The position numbers were made by a program, and so were the translations under genes. Under the pieces are notes generated by a model. The model was given only the letters and a program-made list of their open reading frames with translations. It did not search any database and had not been told where the DNA came from. 64,000 bases of DNA, from NCBI GenBank assembly GCA_027943335.1, contig BSBK01002159.1, positions 2,097,501 to 2,161,500 of the forward strand. Reading direction: 5' to 3'. This document shows positions 11,601-23,676 of the stretch, piece after piece. The stretch comes from Chamaecyparis obtusa (Eukaryota; Streptophyta; Pinopsida; Cupressales; Cupressaceae). How positions within the stretch are numbered: position 1 is the stretch's first letter; each line of letters begins with the position of its first letter.

Positions 11601-11999
11601 TTCTTCCTCCCAAACTCTTCCCCAAGTTGTGGGTGTAATTTCTTCCCACCCTTGATGCATGGGTTCCTAGTTGTGTTGCTAATGTGTTGTGAGTGGAGTG
11701 TTATGAACTTTCTCATGTTGTTAGTGGTCTTCTCTTGACCTATTGTAAGTGACATGTTTGTCTTGTATTTGTATATGGTCAATGCCCTTATTTTATTACA
11801 TTTATAACAAAAAGCTATGAAGAATGTGTGTTTTTTATTAAAATTAGTAGCAAAACAAGGGTGATGTATATCCATAGGCATATATATCCATTGCCCATAG
11901 GCACCAACATATATCAAACACAAAGTAAGGCTGGTTGACTATTACAAGGATAGGCTATAAACAAAACACTACCAAAAAGCTAGTAGCCCACCTCAAGAT

Positions 12000-13141
12000 A
12001 TGGAAGGAAACTCACCCATAAAGCGGGGAGGAGAATGAGAGGCTAAAAAACAATTTTTTCTATGCTATTGAACCATTGTCTAGGTGATACTATCACTAGG
12101 ATCTCCACCACAAGGGGGACAAAGCAATGACATTCTATTTGAAAAACTATCAACATAAGGGATAGAGTGCTAAGAAATCTCTACATAGTCAGCTGAAGAT
12201 TGGAGCAGTGGGCTGATAAGGGTCCACATGACCATAGGGGGCCACACTAGCAACAATATGAGGATTAGGATCCATAAGGACTTAGAAACCAAATTTGTAG
12301 TAGGAGCATCATCTAGATTTGTAGTATGAGCTTCATTCGGAGTGGAATCATCATTAGCTTGTGATGCATCATTAGAGGAAGAATTAGAAGCGTGGATAGT
12401 TAAATTTTCCTCAATAGCATCCTTCCACTAAGTGGCAACACCTTTATGCTGCAAGAGAGAAAAATCACTTTCTAAGTGATCAGTAGAGACGCACTGACAA
12501 CAACAAAAGGGAGACCCTCATAATCTAGTGATTGAGTCCATGGCCTATCCCCAACCATGAGAACCACACCCCCTAGAAGAGGTGTGGAGATGTCAATATC
12601 AACTAAAATGTAAGAAAAGGTAGAGAGACCCATAGTGGTCATTGCCTCATCCACCTTTAGAAATTGACCAATAGAGTTACCAATGACCTCAAAATAAGAA
12701 TTCTCCCAAAAATGAAGGGGAAGATTGGGAAGATGAACCCATTCTGGATGCACACTAAGTGGTTTAGTGAGAGAGTTAAAGGATACTATCTAGGGATTGG
12801 CAGAAAGAGAGTGAGTCCCCCAAGCCCACATCTTTCTCAACATCAGATCTCAGTTATCAAAAGAAGAAAAAAATAAAAATTAAAAACCCCTTAGTACAAG
12901 GGAAAAACTCAATGTTATTAGAAACTAGAGATCTCCAAGAATCCATCACCCAATGATGAAGATCTAGACGAGAAGGCCAGAAACTAGCAAATCTGTGAAC
13001 TAATTTACAACGTTGGTAGAAGTCCACATTATCCACCACATCCAAGACACATGCGACCATTAGGGAGGTCTTGGCACATGCAAGGGGTTGAGGTTTTACC
13101 TTTGGGGTAATAGTAGCAATAGACTTGTGATGCAGGAGCAT
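12000..13141 (-). pseudogene. LINE ORF1 fragment, minus strand
   Basis: Reads (high to low coordinate) DVVDNVDFYQRCKLVH, RFASFWPSRLDLHHW and FFPCTKGFLIF, then WVHLPNLPLHFWEN with SYILVDIDIS, and a damaged knuckle at about 12480-12520. This order is that of plant L1 ORF1 (DUF4283, then CCHC). Several frame breaks. It is inverted relative to 10640-11600. Confidence 0.65.
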
Positions 13142-13149
13142 CCTGGGTG

Positions 13150-13925
13150 TAAGAGCAATCTTGCATCACCCAAAAATATTTCTGTTTGCTTTTCAATAAG
13201 GGCTATCTTGTACAGAGCTGCTATTTATGGAAATTTACTATTTTTAGTAAGTTGGTCATATGATCTCAGAATGTTTTGATTTCACAGTTGGAGGTTCATC
13301 CTAGTCATTTCAGCCTACCAGTTGAGTTTCATTGCCACATCATTAGTATTGGTGAAGTTATTGAGATTTTTGGGTACAAAATCTTTCAGGTCAATTTTGA
13401 AGGCCTTAGAGGCTCCAGTTCGTGATCAACCCCCGACTGACAGGTGTTAGCGCGTGTCAGGCACTGCAGATCTCATCATGGTGTTTCTGAAAAGTGGTTA
13501 CAATAGAAAAATGGAGTTACGGTTAAAAATTTATGGCCTCCAGAAGTTGGGTTACCTAAAATCATATTTTGTATTTCTTTTGAGCTGACCCTATTGTAAT
13601 AATTATGAAAAATAAATAATTCTAAGTCTAGTCGACCTAAAGGGCTAAATTTCTGGAACCTTCTCAGGCGATGGAAATTGCCTATATAAGAAAGGTCTTT
13701 AGTGTTGTCTGAGGCAGTTCGGGACAGTTCTGAGTAGTAGATCTGGGTATTGATTCGAGGCTTTGTCCTATAAAATACTGTAAGAGAATGCCCATGTGGC
13801 TTTGCATATTGTAATTCTGAAAGTTTGTAATTCCACATTTGTGGAGATAATAAGAAGCCAATTTTTCTGTTCTTGCATATTATTGTTGTTTCTCTATTTT
13901 TGTTATGTGTTTGTAGTATTAAGGG
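13150..13925. repeat. LTR-like insert, ends unresolved
   Basis: Separates two LINE ORF1 pieces and has a TATA-like TATATAA at 13683-13689 with downstream sequence like an LTR R region. GAGCAYCC occurs at both edges (about 13135 and 13925), which could be a target-site trace. I could not place TG...CA ends with a clean 5-base duplication, so the class and orientation stay open. Confidence 0.3.
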
Positions 13926-13930
13926 GAGCA

Positions 13931-14347
13931 CCCTTCATCAACTTGATAGCATGAGCATAGCTCCATCCACTAGCAATAAATTTTGGGGAAGAACCCCCTC
14001 ATTCATAGCATTAGCAGATCCAGTTCTGGGTCTCTAAGAAGAGTGCCCAGTGAGAACATCTCCAACAAAAATCCCACCACAATAGTCTGAATGAAATTAG
14101 CAATAGGTTTCCTAGAAGAGTGTTGAGTGAGGACTACTTTAGAAGAAAACTCCACACCATTGCCAAGACCAAAGACATTCCCGAAACCATCCACTAGAAT
14201 AGAGGAACCTAGTGCATCCTGAAAAATTGCAGAACCTCCCCTTAGGAGCGCAGATGCAAAAATACAAGGGTAGTAACTGTTGGCAATAGCTATTGGCATC
14301 CTGGTAGGAGAAAACACAATGACATCAACATGAGCAGGAGTGGCCAT
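13931..14347 (-). pseudogene. Possible LINE ORF1 N-terminus
   Basis: A 114-codon frame beginning MATPAHVDVIVFSPTRMP, similar in opening and composition to the MATKN start of the ORF1 at 10639. It continues weakly to about 13931 with NEGVLPQNLLLVDGAML-like residues seen in ORF1 leaders. It lies upstream, in the same orientation, of the 12000-13141 ORF1 piece. Assignment is by position and composition only. Confidence 0.4.
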
Positions 14348-14379
14348 TTTGAAAAATAAATTTGAATGAGAAACCCTTG

Positions 14380-14590
14380 GTTATATTGCAAGATGAGAGA
14401 TAGGAAAACATATAATTATAACAAGTACTCCTATTTGGAGAATCATTAAATGCAAGCTCATCTTGTTCTAAAGTTGAATCCCAATTTCCAGGTGTCTTAC
14501 CAGCAAGACACATCAACGTATTCCCAAACTCATATTAACCATCTCGGTTTGGTCATCTATTTGGGGATGCTCAATTGAACTATTTTCTTG
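14380..14590 (-). pseudogene. Gypsy integrase fragment
   Basis: Minus-strand translation gives HPQIDDQTEMVNMSLG, then CLAGKTPGNWDS and ELAFNDSPNRST. These correspond to the end of the integrase catalytic core (the HPQTDGQTE glutamate region) and the following segment of chromovirus-type gypsy integrases. About 70 residues survive, with a frame change in the middle. No LTR could be tied to it. Confidence 0.65.
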
Positions 14591-16694
14591 TTGATGGAAA
14601 GATGACCCTATAACAGGCACCACACACTTCTTACAGAGGTACAATCCTCATAACAGGGAAATAGAATTGAAATGTTTATTTAATTCCTTGAACAAAAACT
14701 AGTTACAAATTTCATTTGATCCTTTTAAGGTTCGGGTTTTCTATTCTATCGGTTTGAGTCTCATCCTCCCCTTTTGACAATATGTCAATAACTCTCCACT
14801 ATTTTACCCTTGTAGCTCCCTCCTCCCTTTTTGCAATCCAAGACCAACCTATCTCCTTGTGCGTCTCTCTCTACATTATTCACTTTTTATGAATGAGAAT
14901 CATTCCCCATTTTCTTTTCCTCCATTGATGTTATCCTTTTCCCCCTCTTTTGATAGATGTTCCCCATTTTTACTTCTTCCCTTCAACCATTTCCTACTGA
15001 TTATAACTAACCCCCAAAATTGATTCCAGACCATCTTTGATCGATGCTCGTGCATCATTTACAAAGTTTTCTTTCTAAAAAATTCTATAGATTAAATTTC
15101 ATTTCAGCATAAGTATACTTCTATTCCATATTTTATACCTTTAAATGTAGGAAACAATCTATTTTTGATAAATTATTGAGTAGGTTAATTAGGAAAAGAA
15201 AAATTGATAAAGTGAGGTATTTATAGCCTTTAGACACCATTTGGGTTTATAAACATGATAATATATTAAAGTATAATGTTAGATAATTCATTTCCAACAT
15301 GGAGCTTAAGTTGAATGATCAATGACTTATGTAATCTGTTTAGGCTCTTGTAACATAGATCTCAGAATGTTTTTTTGGCTATTATTTTTAGGGAGGAAAT
15401 TATTTTTAGCTTTTGGAAATATAAAAGTTCTATTGTTTTTTTTAGTTATTTTGGTGATATCTATGTACGATTGTTAAAATATCATTGATTCCAACCTCCA
15501 ACAAGAGTCACTCTTTGTCCTATGAGTATTGATGTGGATGTAATCAAACTACTTGGGAAGGTCTTGAAGCTTAGTCACATGCTTCCTAGCCCCCTTAAAT
15601 AACTAAGTATTGGTTTGCTTGTAGCTAGTCTCAAACCTTCCACCCACCTTCAATCTCTACTTAGTATCATGACTAAGGTGCTCTTGATTCACAAGACTGT
15701 AACATTCTCTCACTTTACTTTCGCCATCTCACCTGCTTGTGAGACTCAATTTGTTGAGTAAGAGGATGAAGGGTATGACCGCTTATTAGGAGCATGCACC
15801 TAGTGACCTGGATCAAAATGATGTGAAGAAAAAGTTGGATGATCATGGCTCTGCTCAACTCCTTAGTAAGATAGCTTTGAGCATTTAAGACCAAGTATTG
15901 TCCCTTTTTCAAGAATTGAAACTTAATTTCAAGTTAACTTAAGATGCCGCTTCTTGCTAAATCTTTTTATGAATATTTAGTGCTATTATCTTTTTATAAA
16001 AATAATTTATTAAAAAATATATTATATCTCTCACACTATCATCCTTATCAATTGTGCTCAGTCAATTTGATGGAGTAGATCTTCTTACATGTACCTAAAG
16101 GCAACATGTGGTTTAGATGCATGCTTACTGAAATTGTTGTAATCTACTATATAAAGACAGAAATACCCACAACTATATACAGTCCAACTTATTTTCATTA
16201 AAGAAATACAATATATGCAAAACTAAGAAGAGGACACCCATAAGCAAATGGTCAACTTCTTGTCAAATTTATTACCAACTCGCTTGCGGCTAGCTGTCCA
16301 TGTGTTTTTTAAGAAAACATGCTTGTCTTGCATGATTCAAGAGAGGATTCGAGTTTACATGTTGGGCCAAAGCACCTTGTGCGACGTGGCTGAAACAAAC
16401 TGCTTCAGCCTTACCAACACATTACAATTATATCACTACCTTGTACTCTCAGCCTTTACTTGATATTACCGCCATTTTCTTAGAAATCATCTGATGATTT
16501 CAGGTTTATAGTATTGTCCTACGTAAAAGGTTCCCATGAAATATTCTGAATATTCTGTCACCCTTGTAACCAAGCCTGCACAAGCTTAAATGCCCATAAA
16601 AACTCCATTCTACCCAGTTCGTGTTGTTTAAATTTTGTTCTTATTTCTGAGGAGAACTGCAATATTTTTTTGGTGGTTAGTTTTGGGATTATCA
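14591..16694. other. Unassigned sequence
   Basis: AT-rich, with pyrimidine-rich blocks at 14750-15000. No frame longer than about 70 codons looks coding. A TATATAA at about 16150 is followed by AT-rich sequence but no convincing gene. Probably decayed repeats; I see nothing I can name. Confidence 0.4.
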
Positions 16695-17015
16695 ATGGAG
16701 TTTCAAGGTGGTGAGAAGGATGTGCAAAGGACAAGTAAAAGAATGCGTAGGGTTCATTGGCAAGAGCCTCTCCCCTGCAAACACAACAATGATGGGAGGA
16801 AAGCAAATGATTCATTGGGGAATGGTTGTATGCCCTCTTTCTTCTCAGCGTGTAAGAAGGTTGAAGTATCTGAAATGAAGTCTGTAAATGGGAAATATGT
16901 TGATTCCTTGCAGCGCAAAAACATTGGCCCACCACGACGTCCAGGAGGTGAGAAAATAGAGCGTGATGCCAAGTTAAAACATAAGGGAGCTGTGTCTTCT
17001 ATCATTGTAAGATAG
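16695..17015 (+). CDS. Hypothetical 106-residue ORF, duplicated at 21850-22117
   Basis: ATG-started frame (MEFQGGEKDVQ...) that is hydrophilic and Lys/Arg/Gly-rich, with a CMPSFFSACKKVEVSEMK segment and a C-terminus ending SSIIVR. Not recognised. A second copy 5.1 kb downstream keeps the C-terminal two thirds and the same stop without a frameshift but has an altered start. It is either a fragment of a host gene carried in the duplicated segment or chance. No adjacent exon or promoter evident. Confidence 0.35.
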   Translation: MEFQGGEKDVQRTSKRMRRVHWQEPLPCKHNNDGRKANDSLGNGCMPSFFSACKKVEVSEMKSVNGKYVDSLQRKNIGPPRRPGGEKIERDAKLKHKGAVSSIIVR

Positions 17016-17271
17016 AAGCATGCAATTATGGCGCAACCAGATGGATTGTTTCAAGAAAAGCAGTGGGTGAACTGCAATTTGTTTGCCTTTAGATTTCTCT
17101 CCAGTTCATGGGAATTGAAATTTGTTTGCATGTAAGTTGCTTTCTAATTCAGGTGTATTCCTACTAGCATAGATCTCGTGTATCTACAAATTGTGAAAGA
17201 TGTTGATTTGGAGCTATTTTATTTAATTAAAAATGTTTTAGATGGAAGAATTTAATTTACAAAGAATTTTT

Positions 17272-17672
17272 AATTATGCAATGTAATAACTTTAGTCTTT
17301 GGGTTGAAACCACTTCAGATAAAGTTAAAGATTTCCATCAAAATCGTGTGAGACACTCATCTATTATGGGGTTAAGTCTTCCAATGATCAATACTCAATT
17401 CTTGGTGGACTTATTTAGAACCATTCAACTTTGAAAACATATCAAGGGCTCATTCACAAGTTTATTGTATTTTAATTATGCGATGTAATAACTTTAGTCT
17501 TTGGGTTGAAACCACTTCAGATAAAGTTAAAGATTTCCATCAAAATCGTTTGAGGCACTTATCTATTATGGGGTTAACGTCTTGTAATGATCAATACTCA
17601 ATTCTTGGTGGACTTATTTAGAACCATTCAACTATGAAGATATATCAAGGGCTCATTCAAAAATTTATTCTA
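17272..17672 (+). repeat. Tandem duplication, about 202-bp unit, two copies
   Basis: AATTATGCAATGTAATAAC at 17272 recurs as AATTATGCGATGTAATAAC at 17474, and the match continues through AAGATTTCCATCAAAATCGT to CATATCAAGGGCTCATTC or close variants. Copy B of the segment has only one unit (about 22378-22545), so this tandem arose in copy A or was lost in B. Confidence 0.75.
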
Positions 17673-18819
17673 TTTTACTTACTTCACCTATAAATGAAGG
17701 GGCCATTTACAATTATATTTTATTTTACTTTGGAACTTTTTATTTACTACATCGATGTAAATGGCTATCAAATTGTTTGCAACTATTACTCTACATTTCA
17801 AGTGTATTCCTATTAGTACACATATCTTAACTATATTAATATATCTTCAAATTGTCAATGATATTGATTTGGTAGTGTTTTACTTAATTAAAATTTACTT
17901 TAGTTAAATTTTTGATGGAGGATTTGAAGTGATCCATAAAGAAGTTTTAAGCGTTTAGGCTAAAACCTCTTTGAATAAGAGTTGAGGACCTAGGGATATC
18001 TAATCCATGAAATTTGTTCGAGGCACGATCCTAGCTTCATCCCTTATGATGTTGAGGTTTTTGCACTCATCAAGACTTACTCCTTGGTGGGCTCATTTAG
18101 AACCATTTGACTTCACCAATAACGATCCATTTACAAATTTATTTTATTTTACCTCAAAACTATTTTATTTACTACATACATGTAAATGGCTATCAAATTT
18201 AAGGTAAATGTTAAGAGTTTGTCAACACTCTAAAACTTGTGAGGAGATCTATTAATTTAGAGCTATTTTATTTGATTACTTGACTTATTTTATTTTTCTT
18301 TAGAATTATATTATTTTCTATATAGGTGTAAATGACTTCAAATTGTTAACACATGTATGCTATTACGCTCTACTTGTTGTTGTCATTATAGAATTTTGAA
18401 TGTCTCTCGACATCAATTTTTATTTTTTATTGAGGTTGAAAAAGGGTGTATTAGTATTTCTATCATTTAACAATTTTAAACTCACATTTGAAATAATTTA
18501 CTCTTCTTTTTTAATGATGAATAATGTTCTATCTTAATAAAATTTCTATTGAAGAATAAAGTACACTATTCATATACAATATGAATGTAGTGGAATCATA
18601 TTTTAAACATTTAAGCTAAAATATAAAAAAGGAAAAAAAAGTAGCCAAATTGCTAAACAACCTAGGCTATGTTAGTGGAAGAATTACGATTAGCTAGGCG
18701 ACCCCACAATCTAGGAGATCTTGACTATAATTAATAGAATTTTGACCCATGGTTGCATTGTTATGGTTTTTATCTTTGGCTTGTTGATCAATAGTACACA
18801 GAAATGTTGAGGTCTCAAT

Positions 18820-20097
18820 TGTTGGAAATAATTTTTTGTTGGCACTTGGATGTACTGATTTTATGTTGTATTACTGGCAAGTTTTGTCATTGACGACAAC
18901 ATATGCTTATGTATTCATGATAGACAAAGATTTTATACATCGCAGGCAGTTATCAGGACAATGAAGTCACAAGTTGATGTACTTTGGTATGCGAGCTTAG
19001 TTTTGTATGCATGGATGAGTATAGATATCCTATCTATGTTCATTGGATCTTATATTCCATTTTGAATGAGTTATGATTTATTTGGTGAAGATTGGTAGCA
19101 GACTAGTGAACATGAATTGTTAATAGTGATAGTCTGTAGCATATTTGTTATATCTTATTGGCGAAGTGGAATCAACATCCTCAAGATTGGATCATGGTAG
19201 AAGACTTGTTAGTGCAGCTATGTTCATGATAGCAAGGCATTTGGATTATTCTGGAATAGTTGTTGTTGTGTAATGTACAACATGTTTTACTGGTAGTCGA
19301 CTATGTTGAGGAAGCGTGTTGTTTTTCATTATAAAATCTAATATATGTATTGCAACGTGTGAACACTATATTGTAACAATTGTATTAATGCTTAAAAAGG
19401 CGTGTATGCCTTAGCATGGCCCTTTGTAATTAAATTATCATTGAGGAAGCTTTAACAAGTTGACCTAATTAGTATTTTTGTATCAGGTATAAAGGAAAGT
19501 TATTTTCCTTGTTTCGATATGCATGAAAAAGAAAATAAGGCAATGGATGGATATGCGAGATACTGTAGAGCATAGCAAAGGAATTGTTGAATTGAGTTGT
19601 GGACTTCAAAAGAATTTTTATGGCAAATTAAGTTGCAAGTTCAATCAGTTCACCCTTTTGGATATGTTATCCTAAAAGATCAATCTATCATATTTGCTGG
19701 AACATTTGCACAATGGGTCTACTTTTTTCCTTCCAACCTTTAACATGGTTAGAACCTTCTAACAAGGTTTCAAGGTCTCTTAATAGGGATCTATCCTTTA
19801 ATAGGGACTGTTGTACTAAATGAACTTCATTTGACTCCTAACAAGGTCACATCCTTTCACAAGGAATTTACATACATTAGTACACTATCTTGTGGGTTAC
19901 ATCCCCACAAGGGTTTTCCCTCTGATCAAGGGTTTCTTTGAGAACAAATATTTGTGTTATGGTGCATGATTACTTGTTTGGTATATTCTTGTTATTGTTG
20001 TTAATAATATTCATTAAATAAGTTTTAGATTTAATTTGACTTGGACACAACTAATTCACCCCCCCTCTTAGTTGTGTGCGGACTGTACTTCTTAACA
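18820..20097 (+). repeat. Copia 5' LTR, copy A
   Basis: 1278 bp, TGTTGGAAATAA to CTTCTTAACA, preceded by TCAAT (18815-18819) and followed by a copia primer site. Same family as the LTRs at 23677 and 34190. Confidence 0.85.
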
Positions 20098-20099
20098 AT

Positions 20100-20111
20100 T
20101 GGTATCAGAGC
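20100..20111 (+). other. Copia primer-binding site
   Basis: TGGTATCAGAGC, the classic plant copia site complementary to the initiator methionine tRNA 3' end, two bases past the LTR. Confidence 0.85.
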
Positions 20112-20159
20112 ATCAGGTCCTCTTTGAGAAGGAAGCTTAGCAGCTTGAGGAGATCTTTA

Positions 20160-20828
20160 ATGGCCTACAGAAAAGAGATTCCTGAGTTTGATGGAGATAA
20201 CTATGACAGTTGGAAGAACAAGATGAGAACACACCTGATCTGCATGGGAATAGACTATTGGTTGATTACCAAGATACAAACTCAAGTCAAAGCTGAGAAT
20301 GATCTAAGAACATGCACTGATGATGAGAAGAAATTATTTCAACACAACATTATTGCAAGGGAAGCGTTGATAATTTCCCTATCAGAATATAAATTCATTA
20401 AGGTAAAAGAACTTGATCTTGTACATGATATTTGGGTTAAATTAGAAAATTTATATGAAGGAGATGAATATACAAAAAGGGCTATGTTGCAGAATTGGAA
20501 TTTTTTAATTTAAGAAGCTAAAATGCAGGACGATGAAACCATCAAGTTATATGTTCAAAGGATCACTGAGATTGTCACATGAATAAGGAGCATAGGAGGT
20601 ATTATGACTAAAGATGGAATTGTTGAAAAGATTCCCAAATCTCTTACACCATCTTATGAGAACAAGGAAAATGTTATTGAAGAAATCATTCCACTCATGA
20701 GTGGATTTAACAGGGAAATGTTGATTGGTAAGTTATAATATTTTAGATCTATAAATTTAAAAGACACTTTACCTAGAGTTGAGACAACATTTAGAGCTAG
20801 TGCACAAAAGGATAAAATATTAGAGTTT
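20160..20828 (+). pseudogene. Copia gag fragment
   Basis: Starts MAYRKEIPEFDGDNYDSWK, the typical copia Gag opening (target-binding FDGxNYxxWK), continuing to KELDLVHDIWVKLENLYEG. It is interrupted by TAA at 20511-20513, a TGA near 20580 and frame changes, and it ends where a small minus-strand LTR element inserted at 20829. Its later half matches 30836-31000, the same family's surviving 3' part. Confidence 0.8.
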
Positions 20829-21200
20829 ATGAGTAAACAACCCAGAGCTCCCAAGAACACCTGCATGCAAACACCTGTCACAGAAAGAGAGAGAAGCAAG
20901 AACCTAGAGAGGCCTAAATGCATGGATCCATGAAAGAGGAGACATTCTTGATGTGCAAAAACAAAAGTTTCAATTCAATAAAATGAATGTTTCTCAATAA
21001 GATTACAAGAGAGATCAATCCTTATAAAAGGAGATCAAAACCCTAAAAGGGTGAACAAACCTAGGTTGCATGATAATAATTTATAAAGTAATTAATTATT
21101 ATATGCCTAAAGTTTAGCTTAAGTAGAAAGAGATAATAAGTGACTTAATAATTAAATCAATATGATTTAATTAATAAGTAAACACTTTATTACTCTAACA
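20829..21200 (-). repeat. Short LTR, minus orientation
   Basis: 372 bp, TG...CA. On the minus strand it starts TGTTAGAGTAATAAAG immediately after a purine tract (TCTTAAGGGAGGG), which identifies it as a 3' LTR. It interrupts the copia gag. Bases before it are GTTTA; the partner duplication was not found. Confidence 0.65.
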
Positions 21201-21845
21201 CCCTCCCTTAAGATGAACTTTGGGAAAAGCTAAAAACCTAGAAAGAACTACTGAAAGAAAATGGATCCTGCCAACAAAAGGCCTTATCAGGTACCCAAGT
21301 AGAAAAGAGAGTCTTTGAAAAATGGAGAAATAGAGAAAACCACATGGGAAAAAATCTACTCCAAAAAGAGACAAAGACTAGTCTGAAGGACTGAAGAAGC
21401 CTCCAAAACTAGGAATGTTCCAGAAAATAGGAACAAGGAAGAACATGTACAACATCACTGAAGCAAGAAGCTGCAAATGCTATCAAGAAGTAACTATTGA
21501 TCTGAAGATCCCCCATTGAAATATGACCAGGTAGAGGAGACTATAATCTGCATGAGTGCCCTCAAATGACACTACTCGAATCAAGAGGAAAACAAAGGGA
21601 AATGACTGAAGTCAAAGATACACAATACTGTAATCTACACGAGTGCCCTCAAATGAACTAATCGAATCAGGAGGCAAACACGTGGACTTGAATATAAAGA
21701 TGGCATAAAAACACCAAAATTCTAAAGAGTTGATCAATCAAATCTAGAAGAGTGCATCCAAAAATAGGAAAGAAAGAGTGTCCATGTGGTAAATGATCCA
21801 TCTCACCAGAATGCATAGTTACCCAACCACTTCATCTGCCTAGTA
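21201..21845 (-). mobile_element. Internal 3' part of the short-LTR element, truncated
   Basis: Begins with the minus-strand polypurine tract (21201-21213). No coding capacity found. Contains two GAGTGCCCTCAAATGA units (about 21555 and 21645). It ends abruptly at the start of duplicated segment copy B, so this is also the duplication breakpoint. Confidence 0.5.
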
Positions 21846-21849
21846 CCCT

Positions 21850-22117
21850 TCCCCTGCAAACACAAAAAAAAAGCTCACTGGTCCCAATAGTTGATGAGAG
21901 GAAAACAAAGGATTCATTGGGGAATGGTTGTATGGCCTCTTTCTTCTCAGCATGTAAGAAGGTTGAAGTATCAAAAATGAAGTCTGTAAATGGAAAATAT
22001 GTTGATTCCTTACAGCGCAAAAACATTGGCCCACCACAACATCCAGGAGGTGAGAAAATAGAGCGTGATGGCAAGTTAAAGCATAAGGGAGTTGTATCTT
22101 CTATCATTGTAAGATAG
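21850..22117 (+). pseudogene. Second copy of the hypothetical ORF
   Basis: Codons from LGNGCMASFFSACKKVEV onward match 16695-17015 with the same C-terminus and stop, and substitutions but no frameshift over about 66 codons. Upstream, a short A-run and a different insert replace the first copy's sequence, so the original start is lost. Confidence 0.4.
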
Positions 22118-23676
22118 AAGCATGTAATTATGGTGCAACTAGATGGATTGTTTTAACAAAAGCAGTGGACGAACTGCAATTTGTTTGCCTTTAAATTTCT
22201 CTCCAGTTCATGGGAAATGAAATTTGTTTTCTTGTAAGTTTCTTTCTAATTCAGGTGTATTCCTACTAGCATAGATATCATGTATCTACAAATTATGAAA
22301 GATATTGATTTGAAGCTATTATATTTAATCAAAAAGTGTTTTAGATGGAAGAATTTAATGATTTACAAAGAATGTTTAGTTATGTGATATAGTAACTTCA
22401 ATCTTTAGGTTGAAACCATTTCAGATAAAGTTAAAGATTTCCATCAAAATCGTTTGAGGCACTTATCTATTATGGAGTTAAAGTCTTGTATGCTCAATAC
22501 TCAATTTTTGGTGGACTTATTTAGAACCATTCAACTTTGAAGACGCCGATAAATGAAGGGACCATTTACAATGATATTTTTATTTTACTTTGGAACATTT
22601 TACTTACTACATCAGTGTAAATGGTTATCAAATTGTTTGCAACTATTATTCTACATTTCAAGTGTATTCCTATTAGTACACACATATCTTAACTATATTA
22701 TGTATCTGCAAATTGTCTATGATATTGATTTGGAAGTGTTTTACTTAATTAAAATTTACTTTAGTTTTTGATGGAGGATTTGAAGTGATCCATAAATAAG
22801 TTTTAAGCATTTAGGCTAAAACCTCTTCAAATAAGAGTTGAGGACCTAGGGGTATCTATTCCATGAAATTTGTTTGAGGCACCGATCCTAGCTTCATTCG
22901 TTATGATGTTGAAGTTTTTGCACACATCAAGACTTACTCCTTGGTGGGCTCATTTAGAACCATTTGACTTCACCAATAAGGATCCATTTACAAATTTATT
23001 TTATTTTACCTCAAAATTATTTTATTTACTACATAGATGTAAATAACTATCAAATTTAAGGTAACTGTTAAGAGTTTGTCAACACTCTAAAAATTGTAAC
23101 CTGAGATATCAATTTAGAGCTATTTTATTTGATTACTTGACTTATTTTATTTTACTTTAGAATAATATTATTTTCTATATAGGTGTAAATGGCTTCAAAT
23201 TGTTAACACACTTATGTTATTACACTCTACTTGTTGTTGTCATTCTAGAATGTCAAATGTCTCTCGACGTAATTTTTATTTTTTATTGAGGTTGAAAAAG
23301 GGTGTATTAGTGTTTCTATCATTTAAGAATTTTAAACTCAAATTTGAAACAATTTACTCTTCTTTTTTAATGATGAATAATGTTCTATCTTAATATTATT
23401 TCTATTGAAGAATAAACTACACTATTCATATACAATATGAATGTAGTGGAATCATACTTTAAACATTTAAGCTAAAATATAAAAAAGGAAAAAAAAAGTA
23501 GCCAAATTGCTAAACAACCTAGGCTATGTTAGTGGGAGAATTACGATTAGCTAGGTGACCCCACAATCTAGGAGATATTGACTATAATTAATAGAATTTT
23601 GACCCATGGTTGCATTGTTATGGTTTTTATCTTTGGCTTGTTGATCAATAGTGCACCAAAATGTTGAGGTCTCAAT

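Larger units (their letters stand above)
16768..20828 (+). repeat. Duplicated segment, copy A
   Basis: Holds in order the 106-codon ORF, AT-rich non-coding sequence, a GGTCTCAAT flank and a copia 5' LTR with the start of gag. The same order and flank occur at 21846-24764, with many scattered substitutions and small indels. Because the TCAAT flank is shared, the duplication happened after the copia insertion. Confidence 0.8.

Noticed and set aside
13150..13925. A defined solo LTR
   Set aside because: TG...CA ends with a 5-base duplication could not be placed, so it is kept only as LTR-like.
16149..16463. TATA box and first exon of a host gene
   Set aside because: TATATAA is common in AT-rich DNA; the 71-codon frame has no recognisable domain and no splice or downstream exon support.
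20829..21845. A complete miniature LTR element (TRIM)
   Set aside because: Only one LTR and one end are present; the other side stops at a duplication breakpoint, so completeness cannot be claimed.
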